A stretch of DNA of 45,790 nucleotides from DASXHZ01 sp036488085 (GTDB lineage: Bacteria; Acidobacteriota; Thermoanaerobaculia; Gp7-AA8), in NCBI GenBank assembly GCA_036488085.1, contig DASXHZ010000093.1:1-45790 (forward strand), given 5' to 3'. Position 1 is the stretch's first letter, and every line of letters begins with the position of its first letter. The position numbers and the translations under genes were made by a program. The notes below the pieces were generated by a model. The model searched no databases. It was not told the DNA's origin and was given only the letters and a program-made list of their open reading frames with translations. Positions 8,142 to 16,246 of the stretch are shown piece after piece.

Positions 8142-8459
8142 TCAAATGCGGAGAACCAGCGTGAGGGGGTTCCGTTCGAGCGCCGGCGGCGCGACGGCGA
8201 GCAGATACGCCATCACGATCGGCGCGATCTGGCGGGTCGCCTGGGGGAGAGCGATGTTGGCTGCGACAGGCTTCGGTCTGATGGCGGTGGAACGCTGCGG
8301 CGCCGTCGCGGAGCAACTGTTCTGCCGCTGCAACGGGCAACCGCCGTGGAACTTGAGCGGGCAGCTCGACGAGGGCGCGGCCTGGATGGGCGGCGCACAG
8401 CAGATCTGGGCGGCGATCAACGCCACCCCGGCAAGCAGACCCAATCTGCGCTCCGTCAT
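8142..8459 (-). CDS. Putative small exported protein
   Basis: A 105-residue reading frame. It begins with a convincing signal peptide (MTERRLGLLAGVALIAAQ...QAA) and continues with four Cys in a short Ser/Cys-rich segment (SSSCPLKFHGGCPLQRQNSC). A second hydrophobic stretch lies near residue 80 (IAPIVMAYLLAVAPPAL). No Shine-Dalgarno precedes the ATG, but a -10-like TATCCT (8467-8472 on the minus strand) lies exactly 7 nt upstream, as in other likely leaderless genes here. No family is recognised and the codon evidence is weaker than for its neighbours. It may be a DUF2946-like metal-related small protein; this is a guess. Confidence 0.5.
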   Translation of the reverse strand: MTERRLGLLAGVALIAAQICCAPPIQAAPSSSCPLKFHGGCPLQRQNSCSATAPQRSTAIRPKPVAANIALPQATRQIAPIVMAYLLAVAPPALERNPLTLVLRI

Positions 8460-8520
8460 AGAGATGAGGATAGGCGCCGCGGGTCGCGGCGGCGGTCACG
8501 CATCGGCAAAGGAACAGTGA

Positions 8521-8808
8521 CTACTGCTGCAGGTTCGCGACTTCGAATGCCTGTTCCTGCGGCGGCATCGTGAAGCCTGCCGAGACGCCTTGTTTCAGCG
8601 CCGGCATCAGCACGTCGTCGCGGAACCGCTCCCAACTCTCTTTCGAGTCGTGGATGGCGACGATCGTCCATCCGCCGGACGACGGTCCCGCCGCGTGGTA
8701 GATCTGCCCTTTTGGCAACGTGCTGCGGTCCGGATGCACCGCCGCAATCGACGCCTCGTACTGCTCCCTCGTGCCGCCCGGAAAAAAATGGACGATTCCG
8801 TAGGCCAT
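8521..8808 (-). CDS. Small dimeric alpha/beta-barrel-like protein
   Basis: A 95-residue cytoplasmic protein. The pattern MAYGIVHFFPGGTREQYEASIAAVHP, then GWTIVAIHDSKESWERFRDDVLMPAL, suits the ferredoxin-like dimeric alpha/beta-barrel fold (antibiotic-biosynthesis monooxygenase or stress-responsive barrel type). Homologues are usually annotated as hypothetical. An AAGGAG site lies about 10 nt before the ATG at 8808. It is transcribed in the same direction as the histidine kinase upstream, separated by a 74-bp gap. The function is unknown. Confidence 0.8.
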   Translation of the reverse strand: MAYGIVHFFPGGTREQYEASIAAVHPDRSTLPKGQIYHAAGPSSGGWTIVAIHDSKESWERFRDDVLMPALKQGVSAGFTMPPQEQAFEVANLQQ

Positions 8809-8882
8809 GCTGGCTCTCCTTCTTTGTTGTTCCTGGAGTTTACGGACGATGTGGTCTCGCGGTTTTCGCGAGACGCGAAAAC

Positions 8883-9926
8883 CTACGCCGCCCGCTTTAC
8901 CGGGAGGCGCAGCACCATGCTGGTGCCGACGCCTTCGATTGAGGCGACGGTGACTTCGCCGCCGTGGGCTTCGACGATCTGGCGGACGATGTAGAGACCG
9001 AGGCCGGTGCCGCCGCCGCCGCGGAGCGACTTGTTCTTGGTCTGCTTGTACTTCTCCCAGATCTTTTCGAGCTCCTCGGGCTTGATGCCCATCCCCGTGT
9101 CAGTGACCGTAACGACGATCGCCTCGGGCGCCTGCTGATCGTTCCGGGTGATCTGTGCGCCGACGGAGATGAGGCCCTTCTTCGGCGTGAACTTCAGCGA
9201 GTTCGAGATGAGGTTGATGATCGCCTGCGTCAGCTTCTCGACGCTGCCGATGATCTCCGGCACGTCGCGGCCGTGGGCGTTGAGGAGAAAGATCTCGTCG
9301 CGCGCGGCGACCGACTGCAGGGAGCGGACCGCCCGTTTGAGCACACCGGCGACGCGGATCGGCTCCGACTCGACCACGAAGTTGCCCGACTCGATCTTCG
9401 AGAAATCGAGCAGCTCGTTGATGAGGTTCATCATCCGCTCGCTCTCGCGCTGCGCCTCCGTGAGGAGGTCGGAGTACATCGAGTCGAGCTTCGTCCCCTC
9501 CTGCGACAGCACGAACTCGAGCGTGCCCTGGATGCCCGACAGCGGACCGCGCAGGTCGTGCACGATCATCGACGTGAAGTCGGACTTCGCCTGCTCCATC
9601 TCGCGCTGCTTGGTGACGTCCTCGAACAGCAGCGCGACCGCGGGGGAGGAGTAGTCGTCGATCTGCATGATGGAGTCGACGCGATACGTCCGTCCTTCGA
9701 TCTCGACGTCGACGGTGTGCTCCTCGTTCCGATCGACGAAGAAACCGAGGAGCCAGCCGCGCTCGCCGGCGACGGCGCGCGAGGCGTCTTTCAGCCAAGC
9801 GGCGGCATCGTCGCCGAAGGCGTCCTCGAAGGCGGGGTTTCGCCATTCGACGCCGCCGGTACCGTTCACGATTGCGATCGGCGATTTCAGCCGGGTTGCG
9901 ATGTGGTAGCGATTGTCGTCGTTCAT
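8883..9926 (-). CDS. Soluble PAS-type sensor histidine kinase
   Basis: A 347-residue histidine kinase with no transmembrane segment. Residues 1-105 look like a PAS-type sensor (SPIAIVNGTGGVEWRNPAFEDAFG). The HisKA dimerisation helix follows, with phospho-acceptor His123 in MIVHDLRGPLSGI. The HATPase domain shows the N box (NLISNSLKF), the G1 box (VTDTGMGI) and the G2 box (GGGGTGLGLYIV). The start ATG at 9926 overlaps the stop of the upstream gene (ATGA), so the two are co-translated. A reading back to 10406 runs through that gene and is rejected. No partner regulator is adjacent; the nearest is the receiver-only protein at 13126-13506. Confidence 0.93.
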   Translation of the reverse strand: MNDDNRYHIATRLKSPIAIVNGTGGVEWRNPAFEDAFGDDAAAWLKDASRAVAGERGWLLGFFVDRNEEHTVDVEIEGRTYRVDSIMQIDDYSSPAVALLFEDVTKQREMEQAKSDFTSMIVHDLRGPLSGIQGTLEFVLSQEGTKLDSMYSDLLTEAQRESERMMNLINELLDFSKIESGNFVVESEPIRVAGVLKRAVRSLQSVAARDEIFLLNAHGRDVPEIIGSVEKLTQAIINLISNSLKFTPKKGLISVGAQITRNDQQAPEAIVVTVTDTGMGIKPEELEKIWEKYKQTKNKSLRGGGGTGLGLYIVRQIVEAHGGEVTVASIEGVGTSMVLRLPVKRAA

Positions 9927-10330
9927 TGCGGCACCGTGATTGCGCGCTCCTGCTGGAGCTTCGCGAGGATGAAGAACGTGTTGAATGCGTCGAACGGCGA
10001 GAGGATGGTCAGCTTCTGCAGGTCGAGGCGGCCGTCGATCAGCGACACGAGGTAGCCCTCCTGCGCGTTCAGGTTGAAGCGGTCGAAGTTCGTGAGGAAC
10101 TCGGCCGAGAGCCGCGGTGCAGCCTGCAGCCCTTTCTCGGTGCTGAGGAACTCGCGCACGATCGCGGTCCGGATGATCTCGACGTACCCGCGCAGACCGA
10201 GGTCGTTCGGATACATCTGCCGCGCCTCGTTGAGCTTGTTGTACGTGTGCCATTGCCCGTACTGCTTCATCGAGTCGGTGACGAGCCGCGCCCAGTCGGG
10301 GGTTGGGGCGGGGGCTGGGTTTGCTGCCAT
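9923..10330 (-). CDS. Winged-helix-like protein co-translated with a histidine kinase
   Basis: A 135-residue protein of unknown function. The C-terminal half (GYLVSLIDGRLDLQKLTILSPFDAFNTFFILAKLQQERAI) follows the pattern ...DG...L...S.....F..F.IL..L...., a module often found next to DUF4388/PATAN domains. The DUF4388 protein at 26787 has a comparable segment (VTHVDGSRNAAEVSVESG, then a conserved L...GVL end). The N-terminal part is helical (ARLVTDSMKQYGQWHTYNKLNEARQMYP). Its stop overlaps the kinase ATG, so it may act in the same signalling pathway. The start at 10330 is the only methionine that leaves a plausible N-terminus. Confidence 0.72.
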   Translation of the reverse strand: MAANPAPAPTPDWARLVTDSMKQYGQWHTYNKLNEARQMYPNDLGLRGYVEIIRTAIVREFLSTEKGLQAAPRLSAEFLTNFDRFNLNAQEGYLVSLIDGRLDLQKLTILSPFDAFNTFFILAKLQQERAITVPQ

Positions 10331-10369
10331 TTGCGAGGTTGATCTTACTGCGCGCCAATAGGAGCGTGA

Positions 10370-10447
10370 GGTTCGAGGTCCGAGGGAAGAGGTAAGAAAT
10401 AGCCAATTCTTCATTCTTCCCTCGGACCTCGAACCTCGAACCTCTTC
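10370..10447. repeat. Hairpin of GGTTCGAGG words in a divergent intergenic region
   Basis: A perfect 21-bp inverted repeat: 10370-10390 pairs with 10415-10435, around a 24-nt AT-richer loop. The right arm continues with a second copy of its word (GAACCTCGAACCTC) up to 10447. It lies between the divergent gene at 10330 and the PBP gene at 10460. It may influence both promoters or simply be a dispersed repeat. Confidence 0.85.
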
Positions 10448-10450
10448 CCT

Positions 10451-10456
10451 TAGAAT
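10451..10456 (+). promoter_or_regulatory. -10-like hexamer upstream of the PBP gene
   Basis: TAGAAT matches the -10 consensus at five of six positions. It lies 3 nt before GTG 10460 and 6 nt before GTG 10463. This spacing would make 10463 the natural start of a leaderless message. No Shine-Dalgarno site is present. Confidence 0.4.
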
Positions 10457-10459
10457 CAC

Positions 10460-12916
10460 GTGGTGACCAGCCGCCCCCGCCTTCTGATCGTCTTCGTCAT
10501 CCTCATCCTCGGCATCCCCGCTGGGTTCGTCCTCGCGCATGCCGTGAGGATGCCGGTGGTCAAGTCGCTGGAGGACTACTCGCCGGCGCTCATCACGCGC
10601 ATCTACGACCGGAACGGGATCGCGTTCGCCGATTACTCGATCCAGCGGCGCATCGTGGTGAAGAAGAGCGAGATGTCGCCGTACCTGGTCAACGCCATCA
10701 TCGCGACCGAGGACGCCGACTTCTACCACCATGGCGGCATCAACCCGAAAGCGGTGCTGCGCGCCGCACTCAAGGATCTGATCGCCCGCAAGAAGGTCGA
10801 AGGCGCCTCGACGCTGACGCAGCAACTCGCGCGCGGCGTCTTCCTCACTCCCGCGAAGGACTGGCGCCGCAAGATCAACGAGGCGCTGCTCTCCATTCAG
10901 ATCGAGAAGGACTTCACGAAGGATCAGATCTTCGAGCTGTACGCGAACCAGATGTACCTCGGGCACGGCGCGTACGGAGTCGAGTCGGCCTCGCGGCTTT
11001 ACTTCGGGAAACACGCGAAAGACCTGACGCTCCCCGAGGCGGCGACGATCGCGGGACTCTTCCAGCATCGTGGCGGCTACAGCAGCCCGATCGTTCACCC
11101 TGACCACGCCGTGGCGCGGCGGAACAACGTCGTGCTCTACCGGATGCTGAAAGAGCACTACATCAACCGGGAGCAGTACACGCAGGCGGTGAACGCGCCG
11201 CTGGTGCTCGCGTCGTACAAAGAAGAAGCACCGAAGATCGGCGCGTACTTCGCCGAGGAGGTCCGGCAGTACCTCGAGCGCAACCCGGAGTACGGCGCGC
11301 AGGATCTCTACCGCGGCGGACTGAAAGTCTCCTCGACGCTCGACGTTCACATCCAGCAGGTGGTCGAGAATGCGCTGCAGCGCGGGTTGCGCAATTGGGA
11401 CCATCGGCGCGGCTTCCGAAAGCCGTCGCGGAATCTCGCGGCCGAGGGGCTCGATCCCGCGACGTACAAAGACCCGAGCTGGAGCAACGACCCGTACGGG
11501 CCGGACAAGCTCTATCCGGCTGTCGTCATGGAAGTCGACCGGCAGGACATCACGGCGCGCGTCGGCAGGAACGAGTTCAAGCTCGGACCTGCGGCCTATG
11601 CGTGGACGCATCGGAAGACGCTCGACGACCTCGTGAAGCGGGGAGACGTCGTCCAGCTCCGGCTCGACGTCGACGCGAAGACGAAAAAGCAGCAGTGGAT
11701 GATCGATCAGGTGCCACTGGTGCAGGGTGCTGCGGTCGTCCTCGACGTGAAGTCGGGGGAGATCCGCGCGCTGGTCGGCGGGTACGACTTCGCGCTCTCG
11801 AAGTTCGACCGCGCGGTGCAGTCGCGGCGGCAGACGGGCTCGGGATTCAAGCCGTTCGTCTACGGCGCGGCGTTCGAGAAGGGGCTGACGCCCGCCGACA
11901 CGCTCTTCGACGCGCCGCTCGCGATTCAGGTCGGCAATCAGACGTATGCGCCGAAGAACTACTACGGCAAGTACGCCGGCATCGTGACGATCCAGCGCGC
12001 GCTGGAGCTGTCGATCAACGTCCCCGCCGTGAAGACGTACATGATGGTCGGCGGCAAGAACGTCGTCGATTTCGCGCGGCACTGCGGCATCACCTCCGAT
12101 CTCCCTCAATACCCCTCGCTCGCCCTCGGCGCCGCCGGCGTCGCTCCGCTCGAGATGACGGCCGCGTACAACGTGTTCGCGAATCAGGGCGTCTACGTGA
12201 AGCCGCGTTTCATCCGGAGGATCACGGACCAGACGGACAAGGTGCTGGAGGAGCCGCTCTCGGAGCTTTCCGAGGCGACGCAACCGCAGATTGCATACGA
12301 GCTCGCGCACGTAATGCGGGGGACGATCGAGCGCGGGACGGCGTACGACGCGCACACGCTCATGTCGCCGCTGGCAGGCAAGACCGGGACGACGAACAGC
12401 TATACCGACGCGTGGTTCACCGGCTTCTCGCCGGAGTTCACGGTCGGGGTGTGGGTCGGGTACGACGATCCGTCGAAGACGCTGGGCGGCGGCGCGACCG
12501 GTGCCGAGGTCGCGCTGCCGATCTGGATCGAGATCTTCAAGAAGTTCGAGGAGATGAAGCTACGGACGCCGCGGCCGAATTTCGACGCGCCGCCGGGCAT
12601 CGTCATCGTCCCGATGGATCTGACAACGGGCCGCCGCGGCGTCGGTCCTTGCACCCGCGTGATCGAAGAAGCGTTCATCGCGGGGCAGGAGCCCGACAAG
12701 GACTGCAGCGGCGCGAGCGTGGAAGTCAGCAAGCTGCCTTACTACCTCCAGCGGCCGTTCTATCAGCCGAAGGAAGCCGAGCCGACGGCGATGGCGAACG
12801 ACGCGAGCGCCCAGACCGGCGAGAGCGCGGAGTCTCCCGCACCGAACGTCGATCAGAAGCCGCCCGCGGAAGCGCCGCCCGCTTTGCCGGTGCCACCGCC
12901 GGTGAAGAAGCCTTAG
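10460..12916 (+). CDS. Class A penicillin-binding protein 1A
   Basis: A bifunctional peptidoglycan synthase of 818 residues (PBP1A type). A signal-anchor helix (LLIVFVILILGIPAGFVLA) precedes the GT51 glycosyltransferase domain. That domain has catalytic Glu84 in ATEDADFYHHGG, then GASTLTQQLARG and NQMYLGHGAYG. The transpeptidase domain has Ser461 and Lys464 (SGFK), SIN near residue 516 and KTGTTN from residue 641. An OB-like insert lies between the two enzymatic domains. The last 60 residues are Pro/Ala/Glu-rich and presumably disordered. The start is GTG 10460 or GTG 10463. The gene is monocistronic; its 3' end runs into a long repeat tract. A ponA/mrcA-type symbol would fit but is not assigned. 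Confidence 0.96.
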   Translation: MVTSRPRLLIVFVILILGIPAGFVLAHAVRMPVVKSLEDYSPALITRIYDRNGIAFADYSIQRRIVVKKSEMSPYLVNAIIATEDADFYHHGGINPKAVLRAALKDLIARKKVEGASTLTQQLARGVFLTPAKDWRRKINEALLSIQIEKDFTKDQIFELYANQMYLGHGAYGVESASRLYFGKHAKDLTLPEAATIAGLFQHRGGYSSPIVHPDHAVARRNNVVLYRMLKEHYINREQYTQAVNAPLVLASYKEEAPKIGAYFAEEVRQYLERNPEYGAQDLYRGGLKVSSTLDVHIQQVVENALQRGLRNWDHRRGFRKPSRNLAAEGLDPATYKDPSWSNDPYGPDKLYPAVVMEVDRQDITARVGRNEFKLGPAAYAWTHRKTLDDLVKRGDVVQLRLDVDAKTKKQQWMIDQVPLVQGAAVVLDVKSGEIRALVGGYDFALSKFDRAVQSRRQTGSGFKPFVYGAAFEKGLTPADTLFDAPLAIQVGNQTYAPKNYYGKYAGIVTIQRALELSINVPAVKTYMMVGGKNVVDFARHCGITSDLPQYPSLALGAAGVAPLEMTAAYNVFANQGVYVKPRFIRRITDQTDKVLEEPLSELSEATQPQIAYELAHVMRGTIERGTAYDAHTLMSPLAGKTGTTNSYTDAWFTGFSPEFTVGVWVGYDDPSKTLGGGATGAEVALPIWIEIFKKFEEMKLRTPRPNFDAPPGIVIVPMDLTTGRRGVGPCTRVIEEAFIAGQEPDKDCSGASVEVSKLPYYLQRPFYQPKEAEPTAMANDASAQTGESAESPAPNVDQKPPAEAPPALPVPPPVKKP

Positions 12917-13137
12917 TGGCCGGTGGCCAGTAGCCGGTGGCCAGTGGCCGGTGGCCAGTAGCCGGTGGCCAGTAGCCGGTGGCCAGTAGCCGGTGGCCAG
13001 TAGCCGGTGGCCAGATAGATACTTGGCAACCGGCCACTGGCCACTGGCAACCGGCCACTGGTTACGCGGCCACTGGCAACCGGCCACTGGCCACTGGTTA
13101 CCGGCCACTGCTTACCGGCCACTGGTTACGCGGCCAC
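12917..13137. repeat. Long inverted tract of GGTGGCCAGTAGCC-type tandem words
   Basis: The left half (12917-13013) is a tandem series of about 14-bp units CCGGTGGCCAGTAG. The right half (13026-13137) carries reverse-complement versions (CCGGCCACTGG, GGCAACCGG, GGTTACGCGG). The two halves can fold into a long imperfect hairpin separated by AGATAGATACTT. The tract fills the gap between two convergent genes and overlaps the 3' end of the response-regulator gene. It probably also stops transcription from both sides, which is inference. Confidence 0.85.
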
Positions 13138-13506
13138 GTAACGGTTGATCATGTCGACCATCTTGTCGCGCGTCAGCGGCTTGCGCATCCACGCGTTCGC
13201 GCCCGAGCTCGGGAACATTTCTTCGAGCGATTTCTCGGGGAGGTCGGAGATGAGGACGATCGGGATGTCTTTCTTGTTCGACTGCGACTTGAGCACTTCG
13301 CTGAGGCGGTTGCCCTTGATGCTCGGCAGGTTGACGTCGAGAAAGATGATGTCCGGCGAATGGCTGGCGAGCACGTGATTGAACTCGATCCAGCTCGATG
13401 CGGTCAGCACCGTGCACCCTTCGCGTTCGAGTAGCGCGCGTCCCAGTTTCAGGACGAGCGGGTTGTCATCGAGAATCAGAACCGTCACTTGAGAGAGCGG
13501 CTGCAT
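13126..13506 (-). CDS. Receiver-only response regulator
   Basis: A 126-residue single-domain CheY-like receiver. All key residues are present: the acidic pair Asp13-Asp14 (ILDDNP), phospho-acceptor Asp57 (IIFLDVNLP), the switch Ser87 (LISDL) and Lys109 (RKP). There is no output domain, so it probably acts through protein contacts or in a phosphorelay. A GGAAG site lies about 10 nt before the ATG at 13506; further upstream codons add nothing receiver-like. The soluble histidine kinase at 8883-9926 could be a partner, but they are not adjacent. The last codons (NRYVAA-stop) lie inside the repeat tract. Confidence 0.92.
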   Translation of the reverse strand: MQPLSQVTVLILDDNPLVLKLGRALLEREGCTVLTASSWIEFNHVLASHSPDIIFLDVNLPSIKGNRLSEVLKSQSNKKDIPIVLISDLPEKSLEEMFPSSGANAWMRKPLTRDKMVDMINRYVAA

Positions 13507-13572
13507 TGGTACGTACTTCCTTTCCCTGGGGGCGATTGGACCGTACGGCCATGATACATTCACTCGTCTTCC

Positions 13573-14085
13573 GTGTCCGACCTGACTCCGACCTCCGGGC
13601 CCACCGGTTTCACATTACCCGCCGACTACTATGCGTCCCCTGTCACGGCTCGGCCGCTCTTTCCGAGCTGGGTACCGATCGGTTGTGGACTCGCCTCCGC
13701 CATCCTGCTCGCGATTGCATTCGTCGGCGGCGCGCTGGTGATGTCGATGGGTGTCGGGAAAATGATGGCCTACGTGATCGACTCGTCGCACGGAGAGCTG
13801 AAGGCGATGTACGGCAAGGACGTATCGCCTGCGAAACGCGCGCAGGTCGACGCGGCGCTGGACGGAATCTCCCACGATCTCGCCGCCGACAAGCTCGCAT
13901 ACGCCAAGCTCGAGCCGCTGCTGACGGCGATGCGCGACACGATGGACGACAAGAAGATCACGAACGCCGAGGCGGATCAGTTGCTGGCGAAAGTACAGGA
14001 AGTTCGGAAGCCGAAGGTTTTGCACGGCGGCACGCCCCTGACCCGGCGCTCCGCGCCACCCTCTCCCGCGGGGAGAGGGAGATGA
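13573..14085 (+). CDS. One-TM protein of unknown function with repeat-derived C-terminus
   Basis: A 170-residue protein starting at GTG 13573. Residues 1-30 are Pro/Thr-rich. A transmembrane helix at about 33-57 (VPIGCGLASAILLAIAFVGGALVM) is followed by a charged helical domain (to about residue 150) resembling a small coiled coil. The final 20 residues (GGTPLTRRSAPPSPAGRGR) are encoded by the left arm of an intergenic palindromic repeat, so the native end was probably near residue 150. It is divergent from the response regulator. No family is recognised. Confidence 0.75.
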   Translation: MSDLTPTSGPTGFTLPADYYASPVTARPLFPSWVPIGCGLASAILLAIAFVGGALVMSMGVGKMMAYVIDSSHGELKAMYGKDVSPAKRAQVDAALDGISHDLAADKLAYAKLEPLLTAMRDTMDDKKITNAEADQLLAKVQEVRKPKVLHGGTPLTRRSAPPSPAGRGR

Positions 14086-14145
14086 CAAGAACAATCCCTT
14101 CTCCCTACGGGAGAAGGTGGCGCGAAGCGCCGGATGAGGGGCGTG
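14031..14145. repeat. Palindromic repeat overlapping the end of a gene
   Basis: The left arm, 14031-14080, contains CACGCCCCTGACCCGGCGCT and the small palindrome CTCTCCCGCGGGGAGAG. The right arm, 14100-14145, is its imperfect reverse complement (CTCCC...GGGAGAAGG...CGCCGGATGAGGGGCGTG). The two can form a hairpin of about 115 nt. The TGA of the preceding gene lies between the arms. Elements of this sequence type are widespread intergenic repeats in other GC-rich bacteria. Confidence 0.8.
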
Positions 14146-14174
14146 CGTCTCGCGAAAGACGCGTTACCTAGCCA

Positions 14175-16169
14175 ATGGACTTCAAGCTCGTCTCGACGTT
14201 CGAGCCGCAGGGTGACCAGCCTGAGGCGATTCGGCAGCTCACGGAAGGCATCGTGGCCGGGGCGAAGGATCAGGTGCTCCTCGGCGCCACGGGGACCGGG
14301 AAGACGTTCACGATCGCGAAGGTGATCGAGGCGATCAACCGGCCGACGCTGGTCCTGTCGCACAACAAGATCCTCGCGGCGCAGCTCTACCAGGAGTTCC
14401 GCAACTTCTTTCCCGACAACGCCGTCGCGTACTTCGTCTCGTACTACGACTACTACCAGCCCGAGGCGTACATCCCGCAGACCGATCTCTACATCGAAAA
14501 AGAGATGACCAAGAACGATGAGATCGACAAGCTGCGGCTCGCCGCCACGAAGGCCCTATTCGAGCGCCGCGACGTGATCATCGTGGCGTCGGTCTCCTGC
14601 ATCTACGGCATCGGCGATCCCGATCTCTATCACTCGATGCTCGTCTTCTTCGAGCGCGGCGTCGAGAAGCCGATGACCGACTACCTCCGCCGCCTCACCG
14701 AGATGCAGTACGAGCGGACCCCTTACGACCTCGGGCGCGGCTCCTACCGCGTGCGCGGCGACGTGCTGGAGCTCTGGCCGGCGTACGAGGACGACGCCGT
14801 CCGCATCGAGTTCTTCGGCGACGAGATCGACAAGATGACCCGGATCGATCCGATCACCGGACGCGCAACGGGTCGCACGTACGACCGGCTCGCGGTCTAT
14901 CCGCGAACGCACTACGTCACTCCGCGGGAGCGCCTGATGCAGGCGATGGGGAACATCCGCGTCGAGCTCGACGAGCGCGTTGCGGAGCTTCGCGCCAACG
15001 ACCGGCTTCTCGAGGCGCAACGGCTGTCGCAGCGGACGCTCTTCGATCTGGAGATGATCGCGGAGCTCGGCTACTGCAACGGCATTGAGAACTACTCGCG
15101 CCATCTCAGCGGACGGATGCCGGGCGAGCCGCCGCCGACGCTGATCGACTACTTCCCGAAAGACCTTCTCCTGGTCATCGACGAGTCGCACCAGACCGTG
15201 CCGCAGGTGCGCGCGATGTGGGGCGGCGACCGCGCGCGCAAGGAGACGTTGGTCGAGTACGGGTTCCGTCTCCCGAGCGCCATCGACAACCGGCCGCTCT
15301 CGTTCGACGAGTTCCAGACGAAGCTCGATCAGATCATCTACGTCTCCGCGACGCCGGGGCCGTACGAGCTGCAGAAGACGGAGGGGCAGTTCGTCGAGCA
15401 GGTGATCCGTCCAACCGGGCTGCTCGATCCCGAGATCATCATCCGGCCGGTGAAAGGGCAGGTGGACGATCTCATCGGCGTCATCAAGGACCGCGTTTCC
15501 AAGAGCGAACGCGTGATGGTCACGACGCTCACGAAGCGGATGTCCGAGGATTTGACACGGTACCTGATGGAGATGGGCATCAAGGTGACGTACCTGCACT
15601 CGGACGTCGAGACACTGGAGCGCATTGCGATCCTGCGCGACTTTCGCCTCGGCGTGTTCGACGTCCTGATCGGCATCAATCTGCTGCGTGAAGGGCTCGA
15701 CGTCCCCGAAGTCTCGGCCGTCACGATCCTCGACGCCGACAAGGAAGGCTTCCTCCGCTCGACAACGTCGTTGATCCAGACGATCGGGCGCGCCGCGCGC
15801 AACGTCGGCGGTCAGGCGATCCTCTACGCCGACAAGCTGACCGACTCGCTGAAGAACGCGATCGAGGAGACGAACCGCCGGCGCGAGCGGCAGAGCAAGT
15901 ACAACGAGGAGCACGGGATCGAGCCGGCCACGATCATCAAGGCGATCGACTCCGATCTCGTCAAGATGGCGAACCTCGACTACCACGACCTCGCCCCGCT
16001 CCCCGGCCAGCGAGCCCGCCTCGATGCCCTCGGCGGCGAGGATCTCGACAAACAGATCGCGCGTTTGACGAAAGAGATGAAGGACGCCGCGAAGAACCTC
16101 GATTTCGAGAAAGCCACCGAGATCCGCGACCGGCTACGCGAACTGAAGGAGATGCGGATCTTCGTGTGA
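14175..16169 (+). CDS. uvrB: Excinuclease ABC subunit B
   Basis: Damage-verification helicase of nucleotide excision repair, 664 residues. Walker A is GATGTGKT at residues 37-44. The beta-hairpin region that clamps DNA is SYYDYYQPEAYIPQTDLYIEKE. The helicase DESH motif is in LLVIDESHQTVPQ, and the C-terminal motif VI region reads LIQTIGRAARNVGG. A UVR motif (DAAKNLDFEKATEIRDRLRELK) ends the protein and binds UvrC. UvrA loads UvrB; UvrC, encoded at 24835, cuts. The ATG at 14175 has no strong Shine-Dalgarno site. The gene stands alone, convergent with a YbjQ-family gene. Confidence 0.98.
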   Translation: MDFKLVSTFEPQGDQPEAIRQLTEGIVAGAKDQVLLGATGTGKTFTIAKVIEAINRPTLVLSHNKILAAQLYQEFRNFFPDNAVAYFVSYYDYYQPEAYIPQTDLYIEKEMTKNDEIDKLRLAATKALFERRDVIIVASVSCIYGIGDPDLYHSMLVFFERGVEKPMTDYLRRLTEMQYERTPYDLGRGSYRVRGDVLELWPAYEDDAVRIEFFGDEIDKMTRIDPITGRATGRTYDRLAVYPRTHYVTPRERLMQAMGNIRVELDERVAELRANDRLLEAQRLSQRTLFDLEMIAELGYCNGIENYSRHLSGRMPGEPPPTLIDYFPKDLLLVIDESHQTVPQVRAMWGGDRARKETLVEYGFRLPSAIDNRPLSFDEFQTKLDQIIYVSATPGPYELQKTEGQFVEQVIRPTGLLDPEIIIRPVKGQVDDLIGVIKDRVSKSERVMVTTLTKRMSEDLTRYLMEMGIKVTYLHSDVETLERIAILRDFRLGVFDVLIGINLLREGLDVPEVSAVTILDADKEGFLRSTTSLIQTIGRAARNVGGQAILYADKLTDSLKNAIEETNRRRERQSKYNEEHGIEPATIIKAIDSDLVKMANLDYHDLAPLPGQRARLDALGGEDLDKQIARLTKEMKDAAKNLDFEKATEIRDRLRELKEMRIFV

Positions 16170-16171
16170 GG

Positions 16172-16246
16172 GTCGTGATTCGTTACCCGTTACTCGTGAT
16201 TCGCGCGTAGCGGTCCCGCGGAACGCCGTTGCGGTAGCCCGAAACG
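16172..16246. repeat. Short repeats between convergent uvrB and ybjQ-like genes
   Basis: This gap holds direct repeats of CGTGATTCG (twice within 30 bp, around CGTTACCCGTTACT). A segment then begins GTAGCGG and ends CGCTAC (16208-16251), a loose inverted repeat with a GTAG head. It probably serves as terminator for both genes, but no clean stem with a T-run is seen. Confidence 0.5.

Noticed and set aside
9927..10406. Longer histidine kinase start at 10406
   Set aside because: It would read through the co-directional upstream gene out of frame; the ATGA overlap at 9926 fits better.
9923..12355. Very long minus-strand open frame through the PBP gene
   Set aside because: It is the antisense of the PBP1A coding sequence, Arg/Val/Asp-rich without domains. 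Only its last 135 codons (9923-10330) form a real gene.
14556..15986. 476-codon minus-strand open frame through uvrB
   Set aside because: Antisense shadow of uvrB; no recognisable domain.
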